This document shows, piece by piece, positions 10,001 to 21,728 of a stretch of DNA of 64,000 nucleotides. The DNA comes from Sambucus nigra (Eukaryota; Streptophyta; Magnoliopsida; Dipsacales; Adoxaceae), in assembly GCA_949130495.1 (NCBI GenBank), contig OX422221.1, forward strand, positions 476,241,159 to 476,305,158, given 5' to 3'. The stretch's first letter is position 1. Every line of letters begins with the position of its first letter. The notes beneath the pieces were generated by a model, which was not told the DNA's origin, ran no database searches, and worked only from the letters and a program-made list of their open reading frames with translations. A program made the position numbers and the translations under genes.

Positions 10001-11511
10001 TAGTTGTCTTGGTGGTCCTTATGCAGTCAAGTCCCAGGTTAGTGCTTTTGCCCAGCATAGTGGTGCTTCTATACCCCTTCGTGTTAGGTCTTTGTTTGGG
10101 AGCCCGCCATCTTCTCTCGATGAACCCGTTATGATGGCCCTAGTGCCTTATGTAGGTGAGGGAGTTTTGCCAAGCGTTGAGGCTTCTGCGACCAGGGACC
10201 CCGTTATGACTTCTGAGACAATGATCTTGCCCCCAACGGTTCCTGTCCCTATGGCCGCCACACTGGCTCCCGTTCTTGCCACTGCAGTGACTGAGGTATT
10301 TTTCATAAACTCTTGTTAAGATTTTTCCATAAACTCCATCTTATGATGGTGACTTAACAACGAAAATGCTTGTTAAGATTTTCCATAAACTCCACCTAGT
10401 AACGATGACTTAACAACGAAAACGCTTGTTAAGATTTTTCATAAACTCCACCTTGTAACGGTGACTTAACAACGAAAACGCTTGTTAACATTTTCCATAA
10501 ACTCCACCTTATAATGGTGACTTAGCAACGAAAACGTTTGTTAAGATTTTTCACAAACTCCACCTTATAATGGTGACTTAGCAACGAAAATGCTTGTTAA
10601 GATTTTCCATAAACTCCACCTTATAATGGTGACTTAACAACGAAAACGCTTGTTAAGATTTTCCATAAACTCCACCTTGTAACGGTGAATTAACAACGAA
10701 AATGCTTGTTAAGATTTCTTTTCATATTGTGCCTTTTATCTCTTCTCAGGTTGCTCGGGAAGATTCTCCCCCAGTTCTTTCGCCCACAGGCTCACCACCT
10801 CAAGAACCGGCTGTTTTAGAAAACTTTAGTCATGACGATCAAGGTTCCACGACTGGTGTTGCAGCGGAGAGCGAATCTGGGTGCGAACTCCCTCTTCCTG
10901 ACCTAGCTCCTCACGCCTTCTGCCTAATGGTGCTTGGACAGTCTCCTCAAATGTTTGTTAACCGTCGTTTGGTGATCGAACAACTGGTGAATTGTCACCC
11001 TGAGACCTTCACACTGGATTGTATGCGTTCCAATATTCACGTGATGAGTCACAGACTTCAAGTCATGGCGATCGTTATTGCTGAAATTGCCAGTACTCCT
11101 ACTGCAAGCGTTACCAGATCCCTCCTTAACCAATTTCTGGGTTTTCTAAGGGAGCTGGGGCGTGATGGTTTCCATTTTGACTGGCTCATAACACATTTGA
11201 AGACCTTGAAGAACCAGCAACTAATCGGCCATAGGGAAGTGTTACGAAAGCATCAGGAGGACCAACGAGCTGAGGAAGCTAGGTTGGTCGCTTTAGCCCC
11301 CCTTTTGGAAGCAGTGGATCAAGAGGTGAAGGATGTCGAAGAAGCCTTGTGTCTGGTCAAACTGAAATGCAAGAGACTCCTCATCGAACGTACACAAGTG
11401 CAAACAAGGCTGGAGGTTTCTATTAGCGCACAACGATCTTTCACAGAAGCTTCTTCGGGCCTTCCTGGAGATTTTTTCTCTTCCTCAGACTTATCGTTTC
11501 TCTTAGGCTGA
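7062..11511 (+). pseudogene. Antisense plant mobile domain (PMD) gene, five exons
   Basis: The ATG is at 7062. Exon 1 (7062-9318) carries a TGA at 7317, a frameshift near 7780, a TAA at 8153 and another frameshift near 8850. Its centre has RW-x5-HTF, WGEFTVTLEDM and LLGLD, the signature of the PMD (aminotransferase-like) family, then Lys-rich, nuclear-signal-like stretches near 8870 and 9185. Introns 9319-9402, 9711-9808, 9902-9977 and 10296-10749 all begin GT, end AG and interrupt in phase 0, three of them after a GAG codon before GTA. Exon 2 (9403-9710) has one frameshift; exons 3 (9809-9901), 4 (9978-10295) and 5 (10750-11511) are open. Exon 5 ends in a charged coiled coil (about 11220-11430). 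PMD proteins act in nuclear silencing and also occur in transposons. Extra antisense ORFs at this site are known in Tat elements. The domain is confident; the function within the element is unknown. Confidence 0.75.
10312..10704 (+). repeat. 56-57-bp tandem repeat within intron 4 of the PMD gene
   Basis: Seven near-identical units start at 10312, 10369, 10425, 10481, 10537, 10593 and 10649, and an eighth begins at 10705. Each starts CTTGTTAAGATTTT and contains CCATAAACTCCACC and GACTTAACAACGAAAA. The repeat lies between the donor at 10296 and the acceptor at 10749, so it expands only the intron. No ORF runs through it. Confidence 0.9.
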
Positions 11512-11770
11512 TTGTCTCTTGTATAGATATCTTCCATCTGCTTTTACCTATGTAATTCTTGGGCGATAGTTCCCAATTTTTTTTTTGTAATACTCCATTA
11601 TTCATGAATGAAGAATGTATATTTTTTTCAATTCTTCCATGCGTTGTTCCTGTTTTTGTATGCTATAAATTTCTACATTCCTGCCACGTCTTTCATTGTG
11701 TTCAAGTCATAACTAAAACTTGTATATTCATAACAACAACCAGCTATAACAGTGGTTCATAATTGATTGC

Positions 11771-13260
11771 TTACACATGATAAACCTTCAGCCATTTATT
11801 GTTAATCTTAAATGGCCTATCTTCCTCTGGCCTCGAAATTAAACAATAACCTGAATCATGAGTTGTCCTCACAACGAAGGGTCCCTCCCAGTTAGTTGCA
11901 AACTTATGTAGAGGGATCCCCCTGATATGCTTCACTGCCGCTTTTAATACGAGGTCTCCCTCCATGAACTTCCTTGGTCTCACCAAGTTATCGTATGCCC
12001 TTGAAAGTTGCTTCGTATACATTTGAAAGTGTTGCATCGAATTATCTCTGTGTTCATCCAGCGCTTCCAGCTGCACGTGTCTACTTTGAGTGAGCATGCT
12101 ACTTCGCAAGGCATATCGAGTAGAGGGAACTTCCAACTCCACTGGAAGGATTGCCTCAGCCCCATAAACAAGAGAGAACGACGTGTATCCTGTGGGTTTT
12201 CTCTTGGTTTTTTGATAGGCCCACAAAACAGCTGGTATCTTGTCATCCCATGCCCCTGGAAAGTCCTCCATCATCTTGGCTAAAATATTAACCAAGGTTT
12301 TGTTAGTTGCTTCGGCCTGACCATTTCCCTTTGGTTTTGCCACCGTTGAAGTATGATGAACAATTGAGTACTTGTCCGTGAGCATTGTTACTTCAGAATT
12401 GACGAAGGGGGTCCCGTTATATAAAAGAATAACCTTTGGGATCCCAAAACGGCAAACGATGTATTCTCTGATGAATTTTCTCACCACCCCCGCCGTTGCT
12501 CTTTTGAGTGGTATCGCCTCGGCCCATTTTGTAAAACACTCCGTTGCAACCAGTATCCATATCTTTCCTCTCGAAGAGGGGTGTATTGCCCCCACTAGGT
12601 CGAACGCCTAGGTATGAAATGAATAGGGTGTTGATAGAGAGTATAAGTCTACCGATGGGTCATGGATCATATTTCCATGAAGTTGGCAAGCTTTGCATTT
12701 TCGGACGAACTCAGCAGAGTCTTTCTCCATTATTGGCCAATAATACCCCAACGTCATCAGCTGATCATATAACTTGGCCCCTCCTATGTGGGCTGGATCA
12801 TGCGCCTGCCTGAGGGCCTCAGCTGCTTCTTCCTTCGTGATGCAACGCAATGGCCTGTTGAAGTACCCCCTTCGATAAAGCTATCCCTCCTGAACATAGA
12901 ACGTTGGGGCCCTTCGCCTCAGGCCCATCGCATCCATTTTCTCCATTGGGACAACTCCATCCTGAATGAAGTCGATAGAAAGCTGCCTCCAGTCCGTTTG
13001 AGTTTCGATGAAATGGCACTCAGCTGCCTCGAAAAATAATTGACACTTATCGCACTTCCGTTGCAGCTCTACCGCATCTTGCTTCATTCTAGGCCAGAAA
13101 TACCCCTCTCTTTGGATTCACCTATATAGAGGTATTTCAGTCGTTTCACAGTGCTCCTCATACGTTTTCTTCAACCTTCGCTCTGCTTCCTCCGGGCCGA
13201 TACATCTTGACAACCATCCCCCAGCATTTCTGTAGTAGAAATTTCCCTGATTCATAAAGT
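11771..13260 (-). pseudogene. Integrase of the Tat element, two zinc-binding modules
   Basis: Reading leftwards, a first zinc-binding-like module (about 13260-13045) has EEHC, GYFWPRMKQD and CDKCQ and is followed by a linker. A second module (about 12900-12680) has HIGGAKLYDQL, GYYWPIMEKD and CKACQ. The catalytic core (12595-11771) has FTKWAEAIPL, then FGIPKVILLYNGTPF where the usual SDNG or TDNG is LYNG, so a catalytic Asp is lost, and KGNGQAEATNKTL with the catalytic Glu kept. The C-terminus has the WEGPFVV and KWLKVYHV blocks. Stops separate the modules at about 13105, 12870 and 12605. The enzyme would insert the cDNA into the host genome; this copy is inactive. The plus-strand PMD gene converges on its end about 260 bp away. 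Confidence 0.82.
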
Positions 13261-13504
13261 ATTAGGCTAACTCTCTTAATCCCAAAGCTCCTCCGCCCGA
13301 TTCCAGTTGCTTCCTAATCCCTCCTCTCCAATCTGCATCCTCCTCCATCGGTGATAATGACTGTACCACCGATGGAGATGTCCTTCGTTGGATCTCAACG
13401 ATAGTCTTATCGTTTCTTATGATCATTTTCTGGGCGATAGTGGTTTAGGCATCTGGGTGGCTGTTCATCGTTCTGGGATGTCTTCTGATCTTGGTCTAAT
13501 GGAA

Positions 13505-13860
13505 CTAGTTGAGAAGCTTCTGAATGATTATTCTGTATGGCGCCAGGCTCATGTGCTTCAACGCATATTCTTCGTTTACTTGCTGAATTACTAAGTTCGA
13601 GTCACCCTTAATGCAGAGTGAACGAATTCCCCTTCGAAGAGCCTCCAGTAGCCCTAGTACCAATGCCTCGTATTCTGCTTCGTTATTGGAACAAGGGAAA
13701 TCCAGTTTGTATGAAAGGAAAATCTCCTCCATTCCCTTTGAAAGAATAACCCCTGCTCCTCCCTTCTTTTCCGCCGAAGACCCATCGAACTGCATCGTCC
13801 ATTCCTCTTCAGTTGTATTCAGATAGTTAGCCTGAAAATCATCTCCTGGGATGTCTTCTT
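13505..13860 (-). pseudogene. Second, archaeal-type RNase H domain of the Tat element
   Basis: The segment contains MQFDGSSAEKKGGAGVIL, NNEAEYEALVLGL and GDSNLVIQQVNEEY, the conserved blocks of the archaeal/plant-type RNase H with its acidic residues D, E and D. It follows the ordinary Gypsy RNase H, and this tandem arrangement is diagnostic of the Tat lineage. A frameshift near 13880 separates it from the upstream part. The domain itself is open to 13505. Its role is taken to be a second nuclease for the RNA strand of RNA/DNA hybrids. Confidence 0.85.
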
Positions 13861-15327
13861 TGGGTGGCTCGAAGGTTCCTGAAGGGAAGATGGCCAACAG
13901 ATCAACGTACGCCTGGCTTTTAATTGTGCGAGGACCACGCAGTTCAAGTCATATTTAGAGAGGATAAGGAACCATCTAGATGCCCTGCCAATCAGTATGG
14001 TTCTTGTAAGTAAATACTTAATGGGGTCACATCTAGTTACAATATAAATTGTAAAAGACAATATATAATGCCTAAGTTTTTGCGCTACAAATACTAAGGT
14101 CAAACAATGCCTTTCTAAGCTATTATATCTGACTTCCGGCCCCTGGATGATCCTGTTGAGGTAGTAAACCAGCTGTTCTTGCCCGTCCACTTCTTGTCCT
14201 AGCAGAGCTCCAACGGACCTCGTGGTGGATGTAAGGTATAGCTGCAACGGTACTCCTGCCTGGGGAGGAACCATGATTTGTGGTGAAACGAGAAGTTTCT
14301 TCAGCCCAACAAGAGACTCCTGGTGAGCCTCCTCCCACCTGAATTTCGTGTTCTTTCATAACAGCTGCATCAGTGGGTGTGTTATTTCGGCCAATCCAGA
14401 CACAAATCTCCTAAGGTAGGAGACTTTACCGAGAAAACTCTTAAGCTCCTTCGTCATTTTTGGACATGGAATCTCCAAGATTACCCGCCGTTTATCCTGG
14501 TCCATCTGCACCCCTTGTCGATCAACCACGAAGCCTAGAAACTCCCCACTCGTTACCCCGAAGACATATTTCAATGGGTTCATCCTCAATTTATACCTCC
14601 CGCACCGAACAAACACCTTCCTTAAATCATTCAGGTGGGACTCATCCTTCTTTGATTTGATGACCAAGTCATCCACGTAAAACTCTACAAATTTATGGAA
14701 GAAGTCATGAAAAATGGCCATCATTGTCCTCTGGTAAGTATCTCCATCATTCTTGAGTCCAAACGGCATCACCTTGTACATGAAGTTGCCCAACGGAGTT
14801 CCGAACGCTGTTTTTTCTGCGTTGATGGGGTCCATCTTGATCTGGTTGTACCCCACGTATCCATCCATGAAGCTATACATCTCATGACCAACCGTGGCAT
14901 CTACCAAACTGTCAATGGAGGGCAGGGGAAACTCATCCTTGGGTCAAGCCCTATTCAAGTCTCTGAAGTCTACGCATATCCTTATTTGGTTCTTGTCTTT
15001 CTTCCCTACTGGCACAATGCTGGATAGCCAAAGAGGATGTTACATTAGCTTGATAAATCCTTCTGCCAACAATCGTTGGACCGCTTCCTTAATCTTCAAG
15101 TCTAGTTCAGGTTTGTAAGTCCTTGTTGCTTGCTTCACCGGAATAGCTGAAGGCATCACGTTCAGTTTGTGGCAGCTCACCTCCTCATCCAGCCCTTCCA
15201 TTTCAGTGTACTTCCATGCGAAAATATCTATGAATTCCTGAATCAGCCCAACCAAGGCTTCTCGTTTCTCCTCACCGAGGTTTTTCGAGATAAAGATAGG
15301 CCTTGGGTCTTCCCCTTCTCTTGCCAA
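13861..15327 (-). pseudogene. Reverse transcriptase and first RNase H of the Tat element
   Basis: The N-terminal part (15327-15040) includes FAWKYTEMEGLD and the RT entry region ending LLAEGFIK. After a degraded gap, 14907-14356 carries FMDGYVGYNQIKM, FGTPLGNFMYKVMPFGLK and FYVDDLVIKSK, where VDD is the catalytic motif, followed by the FLGFVVDRQG and FLGKVSYLRRF blocks. The ordinary RNase H (14274-13880) keeps YNSLERHCL and ASRWFLILSKYD, but the usual TDH motif is altered. Frameshifts fall near 15030, 14930, 14320 and 13880. The product would copy the genomic RNA into DNA in the particle. This is clearly a dead copy. Confidence 0.85.
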
Positions 15328-15523
15328 GTTTATCTACTCCAACTCTTGCGCCTAGGGTTTTTGGTTGATCTGCCATGTAGTCTGGTTCTTCGACGATATC
15401 TTCTACGAACTCCTGTATGATGGAGTTGTCTATCACCATAAACTACTCCCGTTGATCCACCAAGATACACTCATACACCGGTTCAACCTCATCCTTAGTC
15501 TCTTCGGCCACCCGTTCACACCG

Positions 15524-17417
15524 TTATAAGCGGTACACCACTTTTCCCTCTTCAGTGATGATTTTCTTGCATTGCCTGCTGGTAGATGTTTCCACGTCCT
15601 TCCTCTTCTTCTCTCTGGAAGCTTCAACAATTCTTTCCCCTGAGAAGCGACTCAACACGCTTTGTCGTTGGACCTCATGCTCCACCGGGTCGACTCTAGG
15701 CCTCATCCTGTCTTTGAACTGCTTCAAGATATTTTGGGGTCGAGGGATCACCTGCTGGGCTTCTTCGGTCCTCTCCCCTTCGCCACTTGCACCCCCTTTA
15801 CTCTGCTCGTTCAAAGGACCCATTCTTTCTCTAATCGAGGGAACTCATGCTCCCTCCATTCTCCTCGTCAGAACCCGCACGTCCTCCTCGAGCTCTGTAT
15901 AAAAGGCTGCATCCACTAAGTTTGCTTCTTCGATAGCGAAAGGCCTTTTCGTAGCCCTAATGGTCACTTCTGTTCCATTGATATTCGCCTTGGCGCATTG
16001 ATGGTAAGTTGAAGGAACTAACCCTTGGTTGTGCATCCACACTCTCCCTATCAGTAAATGATAGGAAGTTTCACTTTCTATTATATGGAACTTGATATGG
16101 GAACTCAGATTTCCCATCACTATCCCAACATTCACATACCCGATGGATTTAGAAGATTGGTTGTCATAGCCCGAGATTACCAAGGGCATGGGAACCAACC
16201 TTTCTTCCAGAATGTTAGCTGCGTGGAAGGAGTTGATCGGCATAATATTGATGGAAGCGCCCCCATCCATAAGAGTCCTTGCAAAGCTAACTCTGTTGAC
16301 GTTAGCGGTTACGTACAGAGGCCTATTATGAGGGAATCTTACAGCTCTATCTGCATCGCTGAAGGTTACTTCTGATAGGAACTTCTTCACCAGCCTAGCC
16401 ATGGGTCCCCTCCATCTTAGCGAGGGGACTGCATTTCTTCTTGCGATGTCCAAAATTACCTGAGTTATCTCCATTCTGCTCTCCTTCGGGATCCCCACTT
16501 GATCGAAGAACCAAGTGAACTTTAGAGATTTTGAAACTGCACTATATTCTGTGACCGGGTCTGCATCCTCGCCTTCAACGCTATATATGTCTTCCACATC
16601 TTTAGCGCTTGCTTCATCGTAGGCTAAAACTACGCTAGCCATTCCCCTGGTGCAATGTTCCGGAGCTTCATCGAACTCCTCACGCTTCATCATTAACCTT
16701 CCTTCTTCTCCTTCTACCTCCTCATCATAGGCCATCACCAAATTGGCTCCATGTGCTGAAAGTGGGTTGTTGTTAATGTTCTGCGGGGGAATTTGTAAAG
16801 TCCCCGCCTTCATGTACTTGTCGATGATGCTTCGCAGTGTGAAGCAGCTCTTCGTTGGATGTTGGATCTTTCGATGAACCTGACAGTATTTGGGATCAGC
16901 CCTCATCACGGCATCCAGTTCTTCTGCCAGAACGCCTTTTGGTTCATAAATCGTTCCACCTTGGACCATGGCGTTGTAACAACTTACTGTCTCTTCTATC
17001 ATACAAGGCAACGGTGGCGGGTCTTCTCTGTCTCTTCCAAACTTTCTGTTGTTGTCCTTCCTTGGCGTCTTGCCCCCATCTTCCCTCTCGACGTATCCAA
17101 CCCGTGGGGGCTGAGACCTTCCCCCCACGAGTTGCATCGACTGTCTGAACCCCATGGGAGACACTACCGAGGTAGGTCGTACCACCAAAGAGATGTTTCT
17201 TGCGGATTTTAAGAATGCTGAAAAAGTTCCCTCGCGCGTTTCATTGATTAGGTGGTAAATATACTCAGGAAGTAGTCCCTCAGCACAAATCAGCAATAAC
17301 TTGGATTCCTTAGCTTCCTCCCTTACATCAAGGGACCTTTCCCTGAACCTTTGAATATAGGCCACCACCTCCTCTCTCGGTCTCTGCTTCTCCCTGCCAA
17401 GTTGGGTCAGGGTAAAC
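15524..17417 (-). pseudogene. 3' part of gag and aspartic protease of the Tat element
   Basis: The frame enters from the Athila insertion site at 17413-17417 and is open to a stop at 15845-15847, then continues in the same frame to 15524. The first part completes the gag domain (EEVVAYIQRFRERS, then LLICAEGLLPEYIYHLI). KYCQVHRKIQHPTKSCFTL carries a CxxH...C element. The protease region has LMDGGASINIMP, in which DGGA replaces the usual DTGS, and YHLLIGRVWMH. The apparent Met at the start of this open frame lies in the Athila LTR and is an artefact. Gag would form the particle and the protease would process it. Confidence 0.8.
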
Positions 17418-18978
17418 TGATTGGACATAAATATTGTATATTTATTCCCCTAATTTCAGTGCATTTGTGAACCCGAGTGATGTAACCTATATGGATTTGA
17501 TGCACATTTATGCTACTAATCTTCGTTGGCAAGTATTTCATGTTTCGTTCTTCTCTTATTGGTTTTACAGGTTAATTATGCAAGCAGCGCAAAAGAGAAA
17601 GCGAGATAATGAAAGAAAAGCTAAGAAGGCAAGTTCAAGGGCATTTTGGTAATTCTGCAGCCAGATCCCGATGGAGGAGTCAACTGGAAAGTTTAAGATC
17701 TCGGAACAATGAGAACACTGGAAGAAACGGAACCCAAATCCGAGCTACGGTTGATGAGTTGTGACCCATTGAATTTGAAGAAAAATCCAAGGAAGAAAGG
17801 AAAGAAAACAAGAAAAAAATTTCTAAGTGTTGAATAGAAGAAAAAGCACCCCAGACCAGCAAACATTCGCGAACCCAGGGGCGAATCGGTTCGGGGTACA
17901 TGCGAACCGGTTCGGGGGTCCTGATGCGCGAATTTTCCTCCTTCATTCTGATTGGTTCCAAAGGATCCCTTTAGGTTAAAACTCTCCAAGAAGTGGGGAT
18001 ACGTAGGTAGTAACTTAACAACAGCCGTTCTGGATATTTTTGAGTAGTTTTGATAGAGAAAGAGTGAGGAGAACATCTGGGAATATAAATTCACTTAATT
18101 GCTGCAAGATCAATACACTTCCGGGTTTGTTTTCAAGTTGTAATCTAAGTTTTGTTTTTATGATCATTATTCTTGCATGGTAATTCTTCTGCGTGATTTG
18201 AATAAATTTCTGCGTTTATAATGCTTTGCCACGTATTTCGATCTAGTGTTATCATGAGTTCTTTCGCATGCAACGTTATTATTTCATGCATCCTTCAGTT
18301 TAATATGTCCGGCTAGATTTAAAAGGCCAGGATGCATGAACCCAACCTAATGTGTTAGTGCATGTGTATAAAATTAATCCGATGAATTTAGTGATTGATT
18401 ATGATCGTATTGCGTAGTTACATAATAATTGTGGATCTTTATATCTCATTTACCTTTGGGTACTCGTGATAATTTAGAGTACAATTTGAGTGTCATTATC
18501 GCGATACCGATTTACTTATCCTCAGATTAGGTATGACGCGGGCTTGAACCTCGTATACATAATGCTTGGGAGTACTAAATTCCGGGTCAGATCAATCAGA
18601 TAAATTTACGATTAATATTATCACCGCACTACACTAGGGTTGGGGGATTGCATTCCCGACCTGTTTCTCTCATCATTTAAAATAAAAAGTTGTTGAAATC
18701 ATCAGTCATCCTCCATTTCGGTAGAGTAATTTAGTTGCATCTTTGCTCATTTTCATTATCGCATTTAGCTTAATCAATCTCAAAACCAAATCAATTTTTC
18801 CTTTTCTTTTTTTTTGAGTCAAGGTTAGGATCTCTCTGTCTCGTCCCGTCGTCACAACTCCGTTGTCCTTCTTCCCTGTGGATTTGATACCCGACTTACC
18901 GAGATTATTACTTGAGCGACATGCTTACACTTGAGCCTAGAGTGAACGCACTTCTGAGACACATTTTCAGTCGCGTCA
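17418..18978 (+). repeat. 5' LTR of the Athila element
   Basis: It aligns end to end with 27712-29269. It contains two copies of a GAACCGGTTC-type palindrome near 17882 and 17903, the first with one change. The primer site follows within 7 nt. Confidence 0.9.
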
Positions 18979-18984
18979 AGTTTT

Positions 18985-19002
18985 TGGTGCCGTTGCCGGG
19001 GA
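18985..19002 (+). other. Primer binding site of the Athila element
   Basis: It reads TGGTGCCGTTGCCGGGGA, one base from TGGCGCCGTTGCCGGGGA, the primer site commonly seen in plant Athila elements. Confidence 0.8.
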
Positions 19003-19118
19003 ATTAGGTAAACTTAGGATTATATTGAGTCAATCCAAAGCTTTGACCAAAAAAATCAATAATCCAAAAACATTAAAAAAAAAAAAAAAAGATTCACCAT
19101 CATCTCTCTTAAGCGTTA

Positions 19119-20744
19119 ATGAAAAATTATGAAACCACTCCCACACCCCATAATACTCCAACCAGTATTCACGAAAATCCACTTATTGAGTATAATCCTA
19201 ATAGTCCCCACACTCCAAACGCCCCACAATTCTGGATCCCGCCTCCCACACCGTCACATTCAATCTCTAGTAACACTCCATTCTCATTCGTAGGACACAC
19301 CTCCGAGCACACTTCAAGGACACCCAGTGAGATCACCGAGTCGTTAAGTGAGAGAGGGATGTCGCAACATAGTAATGAACCCACTGGTGAGGAGGAGCCT
19401 CCGTACCGCCCGTTGAGAGAATTCTTATATCCCGAGCGCACTGTCACTCCGGGATGCATTATACTCCCGTATAATGCCGGCCAATTCCGTTTCAAAAATG
19501 GAATGATCCAGATGCTACCGCATTACCACGGTATGGATTTTGAAAATCCATACTTCCATATTAGGGAATTTGAGGACGTGTGCGATACTCTCAACGATCA
19601 AACCTGCACACAAGAAGTAATTCGCCTCAAACTTTTCCCCTTCTCGCTCAAAGATAAAGCTAAAGCCTAGTTATGGTCTCTACCTCCAAGATCGATTCCA
19701 TCCTGGAATGAGCTACAATCGAAATTTCTCAAGAAATTCTTCCCACCACATCGAACAATCTCTATAAAGGCTCAAATTCAAGCGTTCAGGCAACATGAAA
19801 ATGAGCCATTCCATCGATGTTATGAACGTTTCAACGAGTTAGTTGCTTCATGCCCCCATCATCGATTTGATCCATCGCAAATCATCTCCTTTATCTATAA
19901 TGGGTTGAATCTTAACTCCAAACAACTTGTTGAAACTATGGGAAGCGGTCCGTTTATCGATCTAGATGCCCACGATGTTGATCTTCACATGAGGTATGTC
20001 GCCGAGACTACCCAATCCTGGGATACCTTTGACCCGAACTCTCAAAATCAAAATCGACAATCCACCACTGCTCCATCGGCGTCCGGCCTATTCCACATAG
20101 ATAAGAATTCTATGACGGACAGTCGATTGGAAACCCTTGAGAAAGGATTGCGAGACCTATGCAAGATATATGGAAAAGGACCAGCTAGACCCATTCCGAA
20201 CCCTGTTGTGAAGGTGTGTGCGATTTGTGAGGCGAGACATTCAACTGAGGAATGTCCGACGATACCCGCCTACAAAGTAATATTGCAGGAACAAGTTAGT
20301 GGTATAGGAGGCTTTAAGGGTAATTTCGGTGCCCCGCACGGGAATTCATACAACCCTTCGTGGAAAAATCATCCCGGTTTTAGCTACGGGCAACAACATG
20401 CCGCAATGAACCCTCCTTCGCATGTTGCCCCTCCTCCACCACAATAATTTCAACAAGCTCCACACATGCAAGGACATGTGCAAGAACCACCATCTCAAGG
20501 AAATTATATTCCACCACAGCGGAGAACTCTCGAGGATACCATGAATCAATTCATCGCAAGCCAGACCGCAACCAATGCCAAATATGATCGTCTGATTGTC
20601 GACATAAATGCGAATCTGTCAAAAATACAATCCTCGTTGAGTGTTCAAGAGAAAGGTAAATTTCCTTCCCAAGGCTAACGACTTCCCCAAGGTCAAACTA
20701 GTGTTAGCTCCACCTCCACTGAACATCAGGAGCAATGTCAAGCC
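19119..20744 (+). pseudogene. Gag of the Athila element
   Basis: One frame starts at the ATG 19119 and runs on past stops at 19668, 20445 and 20676. A Pro/Thr/Ser-rich N-terminus leads to the gag domain: MLPHYHGMDFENPYFHIREF, LKLFPFSLKDKAKA (stop where a Trp is usual), SWNELQSKFLKKFFPPHRT and CPHHRFDPSQIISFIYNGL. CAICEARHSTEECP (CX2CX4HX4C) near 20218 is a zinc knuckle, followed by a Pro/Gln-rich, nucleic-acid-binding-like segment. It would form the particle and package RNA. The stops are single-base changes in one otherwise intact frame, so the copy looks fairly young. Confidence 0.85.
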
Positions 20745-21728
20745 GTGACCACTCTTCGTAGTGGGAGAGTCGTTGATTTATCACCTCCTCCACACGACAT
20801 CACAAAAGACAAGGAGATTTCGCCCGGCACGAAAGAGGCCAAAGATGTCCCCTTGAGCGAGAGTGACAAGGAAGACGCTAGTGAGCCAGAGATGGTAGTG
20901 AAATCACCCTCCGCAGCACCATTTCCCCGAAGATTGATTCCTGCTCAAAAAGGGAATCCACGTGATGAAGTGCTAGAAGTACTTAAGCAAGTAAAGCTGA
21001 ATTTACCCTTTCTTGATGCCATCAAGCAAATTCCAGCTTATGGTAAAGTTATCAAAGATTTGTTGACGGTAAAAAGGAAAATGAAGGTAAAAAAGAATGT
21101 CTTTCTAGCCCAGAACGTGAGCTCCATTCTACTAAATGATCTCCCGCCTAAATTCAAAGATCTCGGTGCACCCACTATATCCTGCATTATTGGAGATAAT
21201 AAAATTGAGAAAGCCTTACTTGACTTGGGGGCAAGTGTAAACATACTCCCTTACTCCATTTATAAGCAACTTTATTTGGGCGACCTCAAGCCCACAAAGG
21301 TCACTCTCCAATTAGCGGATCGATCAATGAAGATCCCACGAGGCATAGTCGAGGACGTGATCGTCCAAGTTGACACTTTCTACTTCCCGGTAGATTTTGT
21401 CATTTGGGACACGGAGCCCTCCTTCAACTCGAGCAATCATGTTCCCATCATCCTTGGGCACCCTTTCTTGGCTACGGCTAATGCAATCCTCAATACCAGG
21501 AATGGGCGAATGCAACTCACTTTTGGGAACATGACCTTGGAAACTAACATCTTCCACATAGCCCAAAATGCAGGGGAGGAAGATGATCTTCACGCGGTGA
21601 GCCTCATAGACGAGGTAGTAGAAGAGTATTTTGAGGAAAATTTCTGTGGCGACGCTTTAAAGTCCTATTTAGCGACGAGATATGAGTGTGAGGGGACGTA
21701 TATCGACTTCGAGAGGGAGTTTGGATGA
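20745..21728 (+). pseudogene. Aspartic protease region of the Athila polyprotein
   Basis: This continues the gag frame without a break until TGA at 21726. It opens with VTTLRSGRVVDL, a typical Athila junction, then a linker with LPFLDAIKQIPAYGKVIKDL. The protease core is CIIGDNKIEKALLDLGASVN, with DLGAS at the catalytic position where DTGAS or DLGAS is usual in this lineage, and ends near ILGHPFLATANAIL. The frame then shifts by one near 21690-21720 into the RT frame. Confidence 0.82.

Noticed and set aside
17418..17428. Apparent start codon of the long Tat gag-protease frame at 17428 on the minus strand
   Set aside because: The Met lies in the Athila LTR. The real gag frame enters at the insertion site from 29275-30101.
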